Shown: positions 53,987 to 62,985 of the stretch, piece after piece | How the letters are laid out: the number at the start of each line of letters is the position of its first letter | Numbering within the stretch: position 1 is the first letter of the stretch | Origin: Roseivirga pacifica | GTDB taxonomy: Bacteria; Bacteroidota; Bacteroidia; Cytophagales; Cyclobacteriaceae | DNA length: 64,000 bases | Reading direction: 5' to 3' | Assembly: GCF_900111145.1 (NCBI RefSeq) | Contig: NZ_FOIR01000002.1 | Coordinates: forward strand, 248,001-312,000 | Notes under the pieces: model-generated | Database searches by the model: none | The model's input: only the letters and a program-made list of their open reading frames with translations | Told to the model about the DNA's origin: nothing | Made by a program: the position numbers and the translations under genes

Positions 53987-55123
53987 ATGATGGCTAAAAA
54001 GAGGATTTCTTCGATTGATATTTTACGTGGGTTGGTAATGATGATCATGTTGGTTGATCATGTGCGAGAAAGATTCTTTTTACATGAACAAGTACTAGAC
54101 CCAATGGATGTGAGTGAGACAAGTTCCGGCTTGTTTTTTACGCGTATGGCTGCGCATTTATGTGCGCCAATATTTGTGTTTCTAACCGGATTGTCTGCTT
54201 GGTTATATGCAAACCCAATTGGAAAGCCTGCCCGATCGGCTAGTCAGTTTCTTTTAAAAAGAGGACTATTCCTTGTGTTGCTAGAGGTCACTGTGATTAA
54301 CTTTTCTTGGTTTGGCCGTTATGAAACCCTTTACCTTCAGGTAATCTGGGCGATAGGTTTGAGCATGATAAGTTTGGCTTTGCTATGTAAACTGCCTAGG
54401 TGGTGCATTGGCCTTTTGGGTTTAGCAATAGTGTTTGGCCACAATGCTTTGAGTTTTGTTTCATTTACGCCAAATGAAAGTGGCTATGCACTTTGGACGA
54501 TACTACACGATAGGGGCTACCTTGTATCTGAAGGTTGGTTGCAGGTTAAGATTTCCTATCCGGTATTGCCGTGGATTGGTGTGATCTTGCTCGGTTTTTT
54601 TGCAGGCCCATTGTTTGGTTCTGGCTTTTCAGCTATGTTAAGAAAACAGTGGTTAATAGCACTTGGTACAGCTTGTTTACTGCTTTTAATCCTCCTAAGA
54701 GGGTTTAATATTTATGGAGAAACGCTGCCGTGGCAGGAGTATGACTCGGCTGTAGTTACGGCTATGTCCTTTTTCAATTTCACCAAATATCCGCCATCAT
54801 TAGACTTTTTACTGCTAACGCTCGGCATAGGCTTTTTTACTTTGCACTGGTTCGAAAATAGGCCAGCTAAGTGGATGGATGTTTTAAAGAATTATGGTGC
54901 TGCCCCTATGTTTTTTTACATCCTACACTTGTATGTATTGTTGATAGCCTATCAGGCTTGTGTTGGTGTTTTTGGTACCAATAAGGGAGCTTACTTTGGA
55001 GTGGATTCGCTTTGGCAGGTTTGGGCAATAGCGCTAGCGTTAATTGGCATACTATATCTTCCCACAAAGAAATTTGCCGCATATAAGCATAATAGCAAGG
55101 CAAAATGGATCAAATATTTTTAG
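53987..55123 (+). CDS. DUF1624 / heparan-alpha-glucosaminide N-acetyltransferase-like membrane protein
   Basis: 378 residues, about ten membrane helices. The start RISSIDILRGLVMMIMLVDHVRE is the family signature (R-x-x-S-x-D-x-x-R-G-x-x-M/I). The relatives acetylate terminal glucosamine using cytoplasmic acetyl-CoA; the bacterial role is unproven. Start is the ATG at 53987 or the next at 53990. It follows the esterases and precedes the convergent GH2 enzyme, in keeping with a glycan-processing neighbourhood. Confidence 0.85.
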   Translation: MMAKKRISSIDILRGLVMMIMLVDHVRERFFLHEQVLDPMDVSETSSGLFFTRMAAHLCAPIFVFLTGLSAWLYANPIGKPARSASQFLLKRGLFLVLLEVTVINFSWFGRYETLYLQVIWAIGLSMISLALLCKLPRWCIGLLGLAIVFGHNALSFVSFTPNESGYALWTILHDRGYLVSEGWLQVKISYPVLPWIGVILLGFFAGPLFGSGFSAMLRKQWLIALGTACLLLLILLRGFNIYGETLPWQEYDSAVVTAMSFFNFTKYPPSLDFLLLTLGIGFFTLHWFENRPAKWMDVLKNYGAAPMFFYILHLYVLLIAYQACVGVFGTNKGAYFGVDSLWQVWAIALALIGILYLPTKKFAAYKHNSKAKWIKYF

Positions 55124-55125
55124 AA

Positions 55126-55153
55126 TTAAGGCGCCAAAGTGCTGACGCCTTAA
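55126..55153. terminator. Shared terminator, DUF1624 and GH2 genes
   Basis: TTAAGGCG (55126-55133) and CGCCTTAA (55146-55153) with a 12-base loop, just past the rightward stop and just before the leftward stop. Confidence 0.7.
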
Positions 55154-55162
55154 CCCTGTAAA

Positions 55163-57043
55163 TTACTGTTTTGCTTTCTCTTGATAGAACTTCTCTAGTA
55201 CAGAAAAGGCCATTTTCTTTTCTCCTTTTTCCGAAAGAAGACCTTTACGGTTCCAATTGTCTTGAATGCCCGGTAGCACTCTTCTCGGTGAGCGGAAGTC
55301 CATCAATATCCACGGAGAGAAACCCTGTAATTGCTCAATTCTGTTCAGCATTTCGATGGTCTCCTGGTACAAATAAGCCTGATATTCTTCAGACCAACGG
55401 GTCATTTTATCGGCATGGAAACCATACTTAGCACCTGCGCCAAATTCCGAGACAAGTACAGGCTTGTCAATGTCAATGTTCCATTTTACCAAGCGAGGGC
55501 TTTCTGGTGTACCTCCGTACCAGCCGGTGTATTGGTTAAAGCTCAATACATCAACCACCTGCGCATAAGGATCGTCAATGCTGCGAATATTGCCGTCATT
55601 CGGATCGTAGCTCTGCTCCAGTGCCGCACTAATAAGTCGAGTAGGATCGAGGCTGCGGGCTTTCGTTGCCAAACGAGTAAGGAAATCGTTGCGTTCGGCA
55701 CGTACCGGAGTTTCGTTGGCCATAGACCAAATAATGGTAGCCGCACGGTTTTTATCGCGCTGAATCATTCTTGTAAGCTGCGCTTCTGCATTGGCATAAG
55801 TTTCCGAGTTTGTCCAATCAATTGTCCAGTAGACCGGAATTTCCTCCCATAACATAATGCCCATTTCATCTGCCAAACGAACCATGTGTTCATTGTGTGG
55901 ATAATGGGCAAGTCGTACATAATTGCAGCCAAGTTCTTTGGCATAGGTCAGCAGTTGCTTTGCTTCGGCTTTGGTACTTACCCGGCCACCGCCCAGCTTT
56001 TCTTCATGAATGGAAATTCCTCTGAGGAATACTGGCTCGCCATTTAGCACAATCTTTTGACCTTCGGTTTGAATACTTTTAAAGCCAATTTGATCTTCTA
56101 GCGAATCATCTCCGGACTGGATTATGGCCTGATAAGTTTTAGGAGATTCGGGTGACCAGAGGGTCATTTTTTTTGCTCTAAAATTGAATGTAGCAATACC
56201 TTGAGCATTTGTAGTCAAGCTTTCTTTTACCTTAAGTTCAGGTATTTCAATTGATACAGGCTTGCTAGCAACATCATTACCTGTGAGTGTTACGCTACCT
56301 TGCACCGTTTTGCTGTTCATATCTTCCAGCACAAACTGATAGTCTTCAATAAAGGTGTTTGGTGTTGACACGAGCTTAACATCACGGGTAATTCCTCCAT
56401 AATTCCACCAGTCGGTGTTAAGGGTTGGTACGGCTTCTTTTGCCCTTTTATTATCAACTTTAACTACCACAAAGTTTTCCTCTTTTAGTTGGTCAGTCAC
56501 TTCGTAATGGAAAGGAGTGAAGCCGCCAACATGAGTGCCTAACTTTTCACCATTCAAATAAACCTCGGCTTTATAGTTTACCGCCCCGAAGTATAGAAAG
56601 TAGCGCTTTCCTTCTTGCTGGCTGTGGCTAAAAGACTTTTTGAACCAAACGGTGCCTTCGTAATAAAATAGCTTTTCATCGGCCGTATTCCAATCAGTTG
56701 GAATGTTCATGGTTGGCGATTCGTCAAAATTGTATTCGATCAAATCGGTTTTGTCCAAAGCTTTGGAATTCATAAAGAAGGCACTTCGTGAAGGATTTTC
56801 CGACTGATCGAAAGGCTGGTAACGATAGTCGTAATAGCCATTTTCGTATGGGTCTACAATGTAATGCCAGGCTCCGTTTAGGCTTTCAAAATCACGCGCA
56901 TATGCATTGTGCAATACGGCTTGTTGAGCTCTTGCGCTGTTTAGAGCTATAAGGGTTAAAGCGATGGTTAATGCTTTCGTGCTAGACCAAAGCGTGCGTG
57001 CTAGCGCCATGCAGTTTGCTAGACTGAATTCAGTTTTTTTCAT
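55163..57043 (-). CDS. Secreted glycoside hydrolase family 2 (beta-glucuronidase/galactosidase-like)
   Basis: 626 residues. Signal-like start (LTIALTLIALNSARA). GH2 layout: sugar-binding domain (NTDWWNYGGITRD), Ig-like domain, TIM barrel with LGCNYVRLAHYPHNE, the acid/base in IIWSMANETP and the nucleophile in VLVSEFGAGAKYGFH. The barrel sequence resembles beta-glucuronidases. It hydrolyses beta-linked sugars in the periplasm. Substrate not certain. Confidence 0.93.
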   Translation of the reverse strand: MKKTEFSLANCMALARTLWSSTKALTIALTLIALNSARAQQAVLHNAYARDFESLNGAWHYIVDPYENGYYDYRYQPFDQSENPSRSAFFMNSKALDKTDLIEYNFDESPTMNIPTDWNTADEKLFYYEGTVWFKKSFSHSQQEGKRYFLYFGAVNYKAEVYLNGEKLGTHVGGFTPFHYEVTDQLKEENFVVVKVDNKRAKEAVPTLNTDWWNYGGITRDVKLVSTPNTFIEDYQFVLEDMNSKTVQGSVTLTGNDVASKPVSIEIPELKVKESLTTNAQGIATFNFRAKKMTLWSPESPKTYQAIIQSGDDSLEDQIGFKSIQTEGQKIVLNGEPVFLRGISIHEEKLGGGRVSTKAEAKQLLTYAKELGCNYVRLAHYPHNEHMVRLADEMGIMLWEEIPVYWTIDWTNSETYANAEAQLTRMIQRDKNRAATIIWSMANETPVRAERNDFLTRLATKARSLDPTRLISAALEQSYDPNDGNIRSIDDPYAQVVDVLSFNQYTGWYGGTPESPRLVKWNIDIDKPVLVSEFGAGAKYGFHADKMTRWSEEYQAYLYQETIEMLNRIEQLQGFSPWILMDFRSPRRVLPGIQDNWNRKGLLSEKGEKKMAFSVLEKFYQEKAKQ

Positions 57044-57150
57044 GAAGAAGTAAATCGGTTAATTAATGAATAAAAATGACGCGCATGGGAAAATGTGAAA
57101 ATCTTAGGAGATAACCTAAAGGATTGGTTTCTGTGGCGATTGATTGAGCC

Positions 57151-57171
57151 GGTTGGTGATGAACACCAACC
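57151..57171. repeat. GTTGGTG hairpin, copy 1
   Basis: GGTTGGTG, loop ATGAA, CACCAACC. Lies between the dehydrogenase stop and the GH2 start. One of four similar hairpins in the window. Confidence 0.8.
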
Positions 57172-57198
57172 AGGGCGGCAGGTTACTTAGGGGGTAGC

Positions 57199-57223
57199 GT
57201 TGTTGGTGAAGAACACCAACAAC
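57199..57223. repeat. GTTGGTG hairpin, copy 2
   Basis: 10-base arms GTTGTTGGTG and CACCAACAAC, loop AAGAA, 10 bases beyond the dehydrogenase stop. Confidence 0.8.
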
Positions 57224-57232
57224 ATCTGCGGA

Positions 57233-58825
57233 CTACTTATCCAAACTCTGTCTTTCAACAAATACTTCACCTTCAATTACGGCATCTGCTTGGTTGCCAA
57301 AGCTATTGCGAATGTAGGTGAGCACTTCTGCGATTTGCTGGTCGCTTAGGTGTGCGTACGATGGCATTTCCTGATTGTACGTTTCTCCGTTTACTTCTAT
57401 TGGTTCGGAAAGTCCCAGCAACAGCACTCTGATCAAGCGAGATTTATCGCCTGTAACCCAATTGGTTTTGGCCAAAGGAGGGTAGAGGCCTGGGGCTCCG
57501 GTTCCTTCCGGATTATGGCAGGCCAAACAGTTTTGTGTGTAAAGCTTTTGTCCACCAGCAAACTCTTCCTCGCCAACCGCATTAGTCCAGTTTTCACTCA
57601 TCAAGTCCATGGCTTTGTCATCTTCTATTAGCACTGGCAATGTGTCCACTTTGTTGCTCTTGTCAATTGCTCTTAACCTAAGAATTCTATCGGGTCCACT
57701 TGGTAGCCCATCGTACATCCAAGGCTGAAAGCGCGGATGCCAATCGGTATTGGTTGTGGTTACATAAATATCGCCATTGGCGGCTATGCTCACATCTCTT
57801 AACCTGCCAAAGTACTTTTGGAAGTAAATATGTTCTGCTGTTATTTCCCGGCCATTTTCAGATAGGTTTAATACCCTCAAAGCCCTTCCTTTCATGTTAG
57901 CCACTATAAGGCTATTCTGCCATTCGGGAATTGCGGATTGATCATAATAGCCCGTTCCAGCTACAGCAATAGTTGGTGTCCAAGCCATTAATGGCTCGGT
58001 GGTATTATGTGTTTCATTATAGGCTATTTCAGCAGTTCTATCTATAAACCCGTGAACATCCGGCCAGCCATAGTTCGCATTTCTTTCGATGAGGTTTAGT
58101 TCATCATCACTTAGTGGGCCGTGTTCTGAGCTGTAAAGCATATTGTTTCTGCCAAAAGTTAAGCCCTGCGGATTTCTGTGACCGCGCGACCAAATAGGGC
58201 TGCCTGCAATTGGATTGTCTTCAGGAATGCTTCCATCCAAATTGAGACGCATGATCTTGCCAACCAGTATATCATCATTTTGCGTTTCATTTGCACGACC
58301 TGCATCGCCCATAGAGAATATCAGTTTGTCATCGGGGGAGATGACTAAGCGTGAACCATTATGGTAACTATTGCCTGGAATATTGTCGAGCAGAACCAGT
58401 CGGTTGCTCAGTTTATCACCTTCAATATCATAGCGAACCACCCTAGAATTTACCGACTGTTGCAGTTCACCCTCGTTTGCCTGATAAGTATAATGAATAA
58501 AGAGGTAGTTCTGCTCAGGGTGAACAGTCATGCCTAGCAATCCATAGGACTTTCTAAACAAGACATCTTCTAACTGGAGCATAAGTTTGTGCTCGCCAGA
58601 TTTGAGGTTAAGCCTATATACCAAACCTTTTTGTTCAGTAAACCACAATTCACCAGATATTGATGCATCAACGTCCCACGGAATATCCAGACCAGTGGCT
58701 ACATCGGCAATTTCTAATGTGGTTTGTTCTAACTGCAGGTAGGCTATAGGCGTGCCTATTTCAATGCTTTTATTGCATGAATAAAGGACACAAAAAAGTA
58801 AACTAAGTAGTGTGATTTTCTTCAA
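57233..58825 (-). CDS. PQQ-dependent sugar dehydrogenase fused to cytochrome c, lipoprotein
   Basis: About 530 residues from a TTG at 58825, which opens a lipoprotein signal (KKITLLSLLFCVLYSC). The frame runs back to an ATG at 58951, but that overlaps the ThuA gene and adds a non-signal N-terminus. The main domain is the soluble aldose/glucose dehydrogenase beta-propeller (ATGLDIPWDVD, GNSYHNGSRLVISPDDKLIFSMGDAG, WSRGHRNPQGLTF, SEHGPLSDDELN). A cytochrome c domain follows with CLACH for heme and a later Met in PSYAHLSDQQ surroundings. It oxidises sugars in the periplasm and passes electrons to its own heme. Confidence 0.88.
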   Translation of the reverse strand: MKKITLLSLLFCVLYSCNKSIEIGTPIAYLQLEQTTLEIADVATGLDIPWDVDASISGELWFTEQKGLVYRLNLKSGEHKLMLQLEDVLFRKSYGLLGMTVHPEQNYLFIHYTYQANEGELQQSVNSRVVRYDIEGDKLSNRLVLLDNIPGNSYHNGSRLVISPDDKLIFSMGDAGRANETQNDDILVGKIMRLNLDGSIPEDNPIAGSPIWSRGHRNPQGLTFGRNNMLYSSEHGPLSDDELNLIERNANYGWPDVHGFIDRTAEIAYNETHNTTEPLMAWTPTIAVAGTGYYDQSAIPEWQNSLIVANMKGRALRVLNLSENGREITAEHIYFQKYFGRLRDVSIAANGDIYVTTTNTDWHPRFQPWMYDGLPSGPDRILRLRAIDKSNKVDTLPVLIEDDKAMDLMSENWTNAVGEEEFAGGQKLYTQNCLACHNPEGTGAPGLYPPLAKTNWVTGDKSRLIRVLLLGLSEPIEVNGETYNQEMPSYAHLSDQQIAEVLTYIRNSFGNQADAVIEGEVFVERQSLDK

Positions 58826-58929
58826 AATAGAACGAGTGAAAAATTCAGCCTTAAAAGATGATAAACTGAATGGTTTTAACAAAATACTTTGATTTAACGC
58901 CTGAGAATAGGTGCATGAGTGGCCGAGGC

Positions 58930-59670
58930 TCAATCTTCTTGCAGCACCCATTGTATGCCACCTAACAAGTGCTTAAGAAATACTTGGTCTGAATAGTATT
59001 CCGGTTTATGGCCCAATGCGGTAAAGAATTGTCGGCCGCCATCAAACTGGTGTACCCAAGCAAGGGGCGTATAGTTACCAAATCGGTTGCGGTGAAATTC
59101 ATCTTTGGAGTCGTCTTCTACTGTTCTCAAGTCGGCAGCCAAAAGCACATGAATATCGGGATTGAGGTTGTCCAAATAGTAAACCTCGTCTTCCCATTGC
59201 CAAGTTTCTCCCAGAAAGTTGGTAGCTGGATTTTGCTGATCGAACACCTTCATTTCGAATGGCTGCAGCGCTGGGTGACGCACAAACTTTCCGCCCACCA
59301 TGGCCCAGAACCACGGCCAATCGCGCTCCGAACCGGATGCACTATGTATGCCTACAAACCCGCCACCCGACTGAACGTATTTCTGAAATGCATCGCGTTG
59401 TGCTTGATTATCAAAAGCTTCATTATTCGTGTTTGAGAAAATAATACAGTCGAATTTGGCCAAGTTTTTGGGTGTGAAAAATGTTGGGTCGGCTGTTGCT
59501 TCGGTTGTATAGTTGTTTTCAGTCGCAAGCTTTTTTAGTGCATTCACGCTTGCCTCAATGTTATCATGCACAAAACCTTCCCCGTTTTTGGTGTATATCA
59601 AAATATGCTTTTGCTGCTGTGTTTGGCAGCTAAGACTAAAAGCAATTAGGAGTAGGCTGAGGTATTTCAT
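58930..59670 (-). CDS. ThuA-like lipoprotein
   Basis: 246 residues from the ATG at 59670 (a GTG at 59676 is possible). Lipoprotein signal with Cys after LIAFSLS. ThuA fold, a class I glutamine-amidotransferase-like domain: ILIYTKNGEGFVHDNI, FDCIIFSNTNNEAFD, GGGFVGIHSASGS, YTPLAWVHQFDGGRQFFTALGHKPEYY. In sugar metabolism of other bacteria ThuA helps convert trehalose-type sugars, so it pairs well with the PQQ sugar dehydrogenase gene just downstream. Confidence 0.88.
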   Translation of the reverse strand: MKYLSLLLIAFSLSCQTQQQKHILIYTKNGEGFVHDNIEASVNALKKLATENNYTTEATADPTFFTPKNLAKFDCIIFSNTNNEAFDNQAQRDAFQKYVQSGGGFVGIHSASGSERDWPWFWAMVGGKFVRHPALQPFEMKVFDQQNPATNFLGETWQWEDEVYYLDNLNPDIHVLLAADLRTVEDDSKDEFHRNRFGNYTPLAWVHQFDGGRQFFTALGHKPEYYSDQVFLKHLLGGIQWVLQED

Positions 59671-59772
59671 CGACACAATCAGGTTTCAATTTGAAAGCTA
59701 CTAATTGATGCCTGAGTTTGAAAATACTATGTCGTGAATGGTTGAGGAGTAGTTTAGTCCTTCTTAGAGGCC

Positions 59773-59793
59773 AGTTGGTGAATAACACCAACT
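59773..59793. repeat. GTTGGTG hairpin, copy 3
   Basis: AGTTGGTG, loop AATAA, CACCAACT, just upstream of the ThuA gene, between it and the small membrane protein. Confidence 0.8.
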
Positions 59794-59828
59794 CGGGCGA
59801 CAATGACTATGTTGAGTATTAATTACTC

Positions 59829-60179
59829 TTAGTAGTGTTTCATTTGGCCAAAATGATGAAATTTTCCATTAGGTGACCTTCTAAAAATCTTTAACTCTAA
59901 AGATTCCGTTTCTTTAACTATTGAGTCGCCTTCATGTGGTTCAATGTAGTTAGGGAAGTCATCAGAATTAATCCCAATAACCTTATCCACTCCTTTCAAA
60001 CGATAATGATAAAGCCCTCTTCCTTTATATTGAATAGATAAAAGCTCTCCTTTAAAACTCGATTTGTAAAAGGCCTGTTTGAAGGAGTACTTATTATACC
60101 ATGTATAAATAAGAAGCGTAAGGAGAATGCATAGCAATAGATAGAATCGTAGTTTCTTTTTTGTTAATGGCGCTTTCAA
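59829..60179 (-). CDS. Small hypothetical protein with one membrane helix
   Basis: 116 residues, ATG at 60179. Lys-rich start, one helix (about 12-28, FYLLLCILLTLLIYTWY), then a soluble beta-rich domain (ELLSIQYKGRGLYHYRLKGVDKVIGI, LELKIFRRSPNGKFHHF). No family recognised. Flanked on both sides by GTTGGTG hairpins. Confidence 0.7.
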   Translation of the reverse strand: MKAPLTKKKLRFYLLLCILLTLLIYTWYNKYSFKQAFYKSSFKGELLSIQYKGRGLYHYRLKGVDKVIGINSDDFPNYIEPHEGDSIVKETESLELKIFRRSPNGKFHHFGQMKHY

Positions 60180-60215
60180 TGTTTTTATTATTTAATAAGT
60201 AAGAAGTTTGCCAAG

Positions 60216-60240
60216 CCAGTTGGTGAATAACACCAACTGG
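60216..60240. repeat. GTTGGTG hairpin, copy 4
   Basis: 10-base arms CCAGTTGGTG and CACCAACTGG, loop AATAA, 17 bases past the copper-ATPase stop. Confidence 0.82.
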
Positions 60241-60256
60241 GAGAGTTTTAACTCTA

Positions 60257-62827
60257 CTACTTGTCCTCTAAAGCGAAGCCAGCTTTTTCTACCACGGCTT
60301 TCACATCTTCTTTCGAAAGGTCTTTTGTTGTGACCGTTAAAATGCGTTCCGGGCTTTCCAGATCAACTGACCAGTTGTCTATCTTGGCTTCGTTTAAATG
60401 AGGGGTTACGGCCGAAATACAGCCATTGCAATTGATGTTCGATTTGAATTTATAGATATTCATATTATTTGAGTTTGAATGTTCTAAAGTGTTAATGTTT
60501 TTTGATTGAGGGGGGGTAGTGTGCTTGGGTTCTGAAGTGTTGATGTTTTGAGGTTCAGAGTTGTCAACCTTCGCGGAGCTTATCTCTTTTTGAAGTTTGA
60601 TGTTTCTTAGTCTCAGGCTATTCAATACCACCGAAACAGAGCTAAGGGCCATGGCACCACCGGCAATCATTGGGTCGAGCAAAAAGCCATTGATAGGGTA
60701 GAGCACACCGGCCGCAATAGGTATACCGATTAGGTTGTAAATAAAGGCCCAGAATAAGTTCTGTCGAATACCCTTCACAGTTTTAGACGATAGCTTGAAT
60801 GCATTGGGAACAGCCAATAAATCGGAGGTTACCAGAGTGATTTTGGCTACGTCCATGGCAATATCGGAACCGTGCCCCATGGCAATGCTCACATCGGCTT
60901 GCGCTAGTGCTTGCGAATCGTTTATGCCATCGCCCACCATGGCCACTGTTTTACCTTTTTGCTGCAGTGCTTTTACAAAAGCCGATTTATCTGAAGGCAA
61001 AACGCCCGCCTTGTAGTGCTTTAAACCAGACTGTTGGGCAACCGTTGCTGCTGTTTCTTCATTGTCGCCCGTAAGCATATGTACGGTTATGCCCTGTGAT
61101 TGAAGTGTGGCTATGGCCGATTTAGAAGTAGCCTTAATGCTATCGGCAATACCGATAATCGCTAAAATATTCTGACTGTTACTAAAGCAAACCACTGTTT
61201 TAGCTTCTTTTTGCCAGGTGCTTATTTGTGCAGCCGAATCTTTGTCGATAGTTAAACCTTGTGTTTCTGTAAAAGTTGGGCTTCCTACAAAGTAGCTTTG
61301 ACCTTGATAATTGGCTTTTATTCCTTTTCCAGTAAGACTTTCGAAGCCTTCTATTTCTGCGGGCTTAGTGCCTTCTTCTTTCAGTTTTCTAGTAATGGCA
61401 TTGGCGAGCGGGTGCTCAGACTGAGCTTCGAGCGCCAATAGAATAGGGGACAGCAATTGACTGTCTTCATTAGCTAGCCATTCAATATTGGTTACGCTAG
61501 GCTTACCTTCGGTAATAGTGCCAGTTTTATCCAGCACCACAGTATCTACTTTGTGGGCAAGCTCAAGGCTTTCCGCATCTTTTATTAAAATGCCGTTCTC
61601 AGCTCCTTTACCAACGCCCACCATTATGGCAGTAGGCGTGGCTAAACCAAGTGCGCAAGGGCATGCGATTACTAAAACGGCTACAGCGGTAAACAGGCCG
61701 TGGGTAAAGGCGTTTTCAGCACCAAAAATCATCCAAGCGGCAAAAGTTATAATAGCGATAACAATGACTGTGGGTACAAATATACCGGCAATCTTATCCA
61801 CCAATTTTTGAACGGGCGCCTTGCTGCCCTGTGCTTCTTGCACCATTTGAATGATCTGTGAAAGCATGGTCTCGCTGCCTACTTTCTCTGCTTCAAACTG
61901 AAAGCTTCCTTTTTGATTTACCGTTCCACTAAAAACTTGCTCACCTTTGGTTTTTTCTACCGGAACAGGCTCACCAGAAATCATGCTTTCATCAACATAA
62001 GAAGAGCCGGATAAGACCGTTCCGTCTACCGGAATCTTTTCGCCCGGGCGCACAATGATGGTATAGCCTTTTTCAACTTCGGAAACCGGTATTTCCTTTT
62101 CTTCACCATTGACAATTGCTTTCAGTGTTTTGGGCTGTAAACCCATTAGCTTTTTAATAGCCGAAGAAGTACTCGATTTAGCATTTTCCTCTAATAATTT
62201 ACCCAAGGAGATAAAGGTGATGATAACCGTGGCGGCCTCGTAATAAACATGGGGCATTATGCCTTTGCTCATTAAATAATGTGGGAAGAAGGTATTGAAA
62301 ACGCTGAAAACAAAAGCGACTCCCGTGCTGAGTGCCACCAGTGTATCCATATTGGCTTTGCCGTGCTTGGCTTGTTTCCAGGTATTAACGTAGAAGCTTC
62401 TTCCGAAATAGAATAGGATGGGAATAGCAAGGGCAAGAGAGATGTATTTGCCGAGCTCCCAATCCATAAAGAACATGCCGATGAGAAAAACTGGGAGTGT
62501 AAGTACGGCCGCCCAAATAGTGCGCTTTTTCGTCTCTTTGTATTGGTTTTTGGCCGCTTCTTCTTGCGCTTCTGGTGTGCTGTCTTTTGCCTCAATCACT
62601 AAGTCGTAGCCAATGCCTTGAATAGCTTTTTTTAGTTCGGTTTTAGGCAAGTTTTGGCTGTATTGAACCAGCACCGAGTTTGATGCAAAATTGACGGTGG
62701 CATCAGAAACGCCATCGGTATGCTTTAAGATGGATTCTACACTTGCAGCACACGATGCGCAGGTCATGCCAGTAACAGGAAAGGTCTCTTTTATCAGTTT
62801 GCTGTTTTCTTTTGCTGCTGTTTCCAT
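60257..62827 (-). CDS. copA: Copper-translocating P1B-ATPase with C-terminal CopZ-like HMA domain
   Basis: 856 residues in the inner membrane; exports Cu(I). N-terminal HMA with GMTCASC (Cys23, 26); eight membrane helices; CPC in [13 protein letters not shown]; phospho-acceptor in [23 protein letters not shown] hinge. After the last helix a linker of about 45 residues rich in Asn/Ser/Thr/Pro leads to a second HMA with NCNGC from about residue 789. That domain has its own Met (ATG at 60463) and could be a free CopZ-like chaperone (60257-60463) made from an internal start. Fusion of a copZ downstream gene is likely, as CopA and CopZ genes are usually adjacent. Usual length without the tail is 740-760. 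Confidence 0.94.
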   Translation of the reverse strand: METAAKENSKLIKETFPVTGMTCASCAASVESILKHTDGVSDATVNFASNSVLVQYSQNLPKTELKKAIQGIGYDLVIEAKDSTPEAQEEAAKNQYKETKKRTIWAAVLTLPVFLIGMFFMDWELGKYISLALAIPILFYFGRSFYVNTWKQAKHGKANMDTLVALSTGVAFVFSVFNTFFPHYLMSKGIMPHVYYEAATVIITFISLGKLLEENAKSSTSSAIKKLMGLQPKTLKAIVNGEEKEIPVSEVEKGYTIIVRPGEKIPVDGTVLSGSSYVDESMISGEPVPVEKTKGEQVFSGTVNQKGSFQFEAEKVGSETMLSQIIQMVQEAQGSKAPVQKLVDKIAGIFVPTVIVIAIITFAAWMIFGAENAFTHGLFTAVAVLVIACPCALGLATPTAIMVGVGKGAENGILIKDAESLELAHKVDTVVLDKTGTITEGKPSVTNIEWLANEDSQLLSPILLALEAQSEHPLANAITRKLKEEGTKPAEIEGFESLTGKGIKANYQGQSYFVGSPTFTETQGLTIDKDSAAQISTWQKEAKTVVCFSNSQNILAIIGIADSIKATSKSAIATLQSQGITVHMLTGDNEETAATVAQQSGLKHYKAGVLPSDKSAFVKALQQKGKTVAMVGDGINDSQALAQADVSIAMGHGSDIAMDVAKITLVTSDLLAVPNAFKLSSKTVKGIRQNLFWAFIYNLIGIPIAAGVLYPINGFLLDPMIAGGAMALSSVSVVLNSLRLRNIKLQKEISSAKVDNSEPQNINTSEPKHTTPPQSKNINTLEHSNSNNMNIYKFKSNINCNGCISAVTPHLNEAKIDNWSVDLESPERILTVTTKDLSKEDVKAVVEKAGFALEDK
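60481..60549 (-). repeat. Two 21-base direct repeats in the copA linker
   Basis: 60481-60501 and 60529-60549 are the same at 19 of 21 bases; they encode the NINTLEH / NINTSEP segments. Composition is unlike the rest of copA. Consistent with former intergenic DNA. Confidence 0.55.
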
Positions 62828-62857
62828 GGTGTTTTGCCTTTTATAATTTCAACACTA

Positions 62858-62909
62858 CAAAGTTGGCTTGTTCAACAGCAAAAGGTGTTACAGAATTTTG
62901 TGGTTCTGT
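62858..62909 (-). promoter_or_regulatory. Candidate promoter and operator of copA
   Basis: On the minus strand a CAACTTTG -7-like box (62865-62858, one mismatch from TAnnTTTG) lies 30 bases before the ATG. Upstream, ACAGAA (62890-62895) and TTCTGT (62904-62909) form a dyad with an 8-base centre near the -33 region, where an AraC activator could bind. The copper-type AraC gene is immediately upstream. Confidence 0.3.
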
Positions 62910-62936
62910 TATAGTTTTTTGACTTATGAGAGGGCT

Positions 62937-62969
62937 AGCTTTCCAAAAGTTTAAAACTTTTGGAAAGCT
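62937..62969. repeat. Long perfect palindrome between AraC gene and copA
   Basis: 14-base arms AGCTTTCCAAAAGT / ACTTTTGGAAAGCT around TTAAA. A further weak inversion (AAGCTT pairs) lies just beyond. It may end the AraC transcript, though no T-run is present. Confidence 0.6.
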
Positions 62970-62985
62970 TAACGATGGTTTAAGC

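Noticed and set aside
60257-60463. Separate copZ gene
   Set aside because: No stop codon separates it from copA; kept as part of copA with an internal start noted as a possibility.
61488-61811. 107-residue open frame opposite the copper ATPase
   Set aside because: Shadow frame; its residues are the complement of the CPC and DKTGT region.
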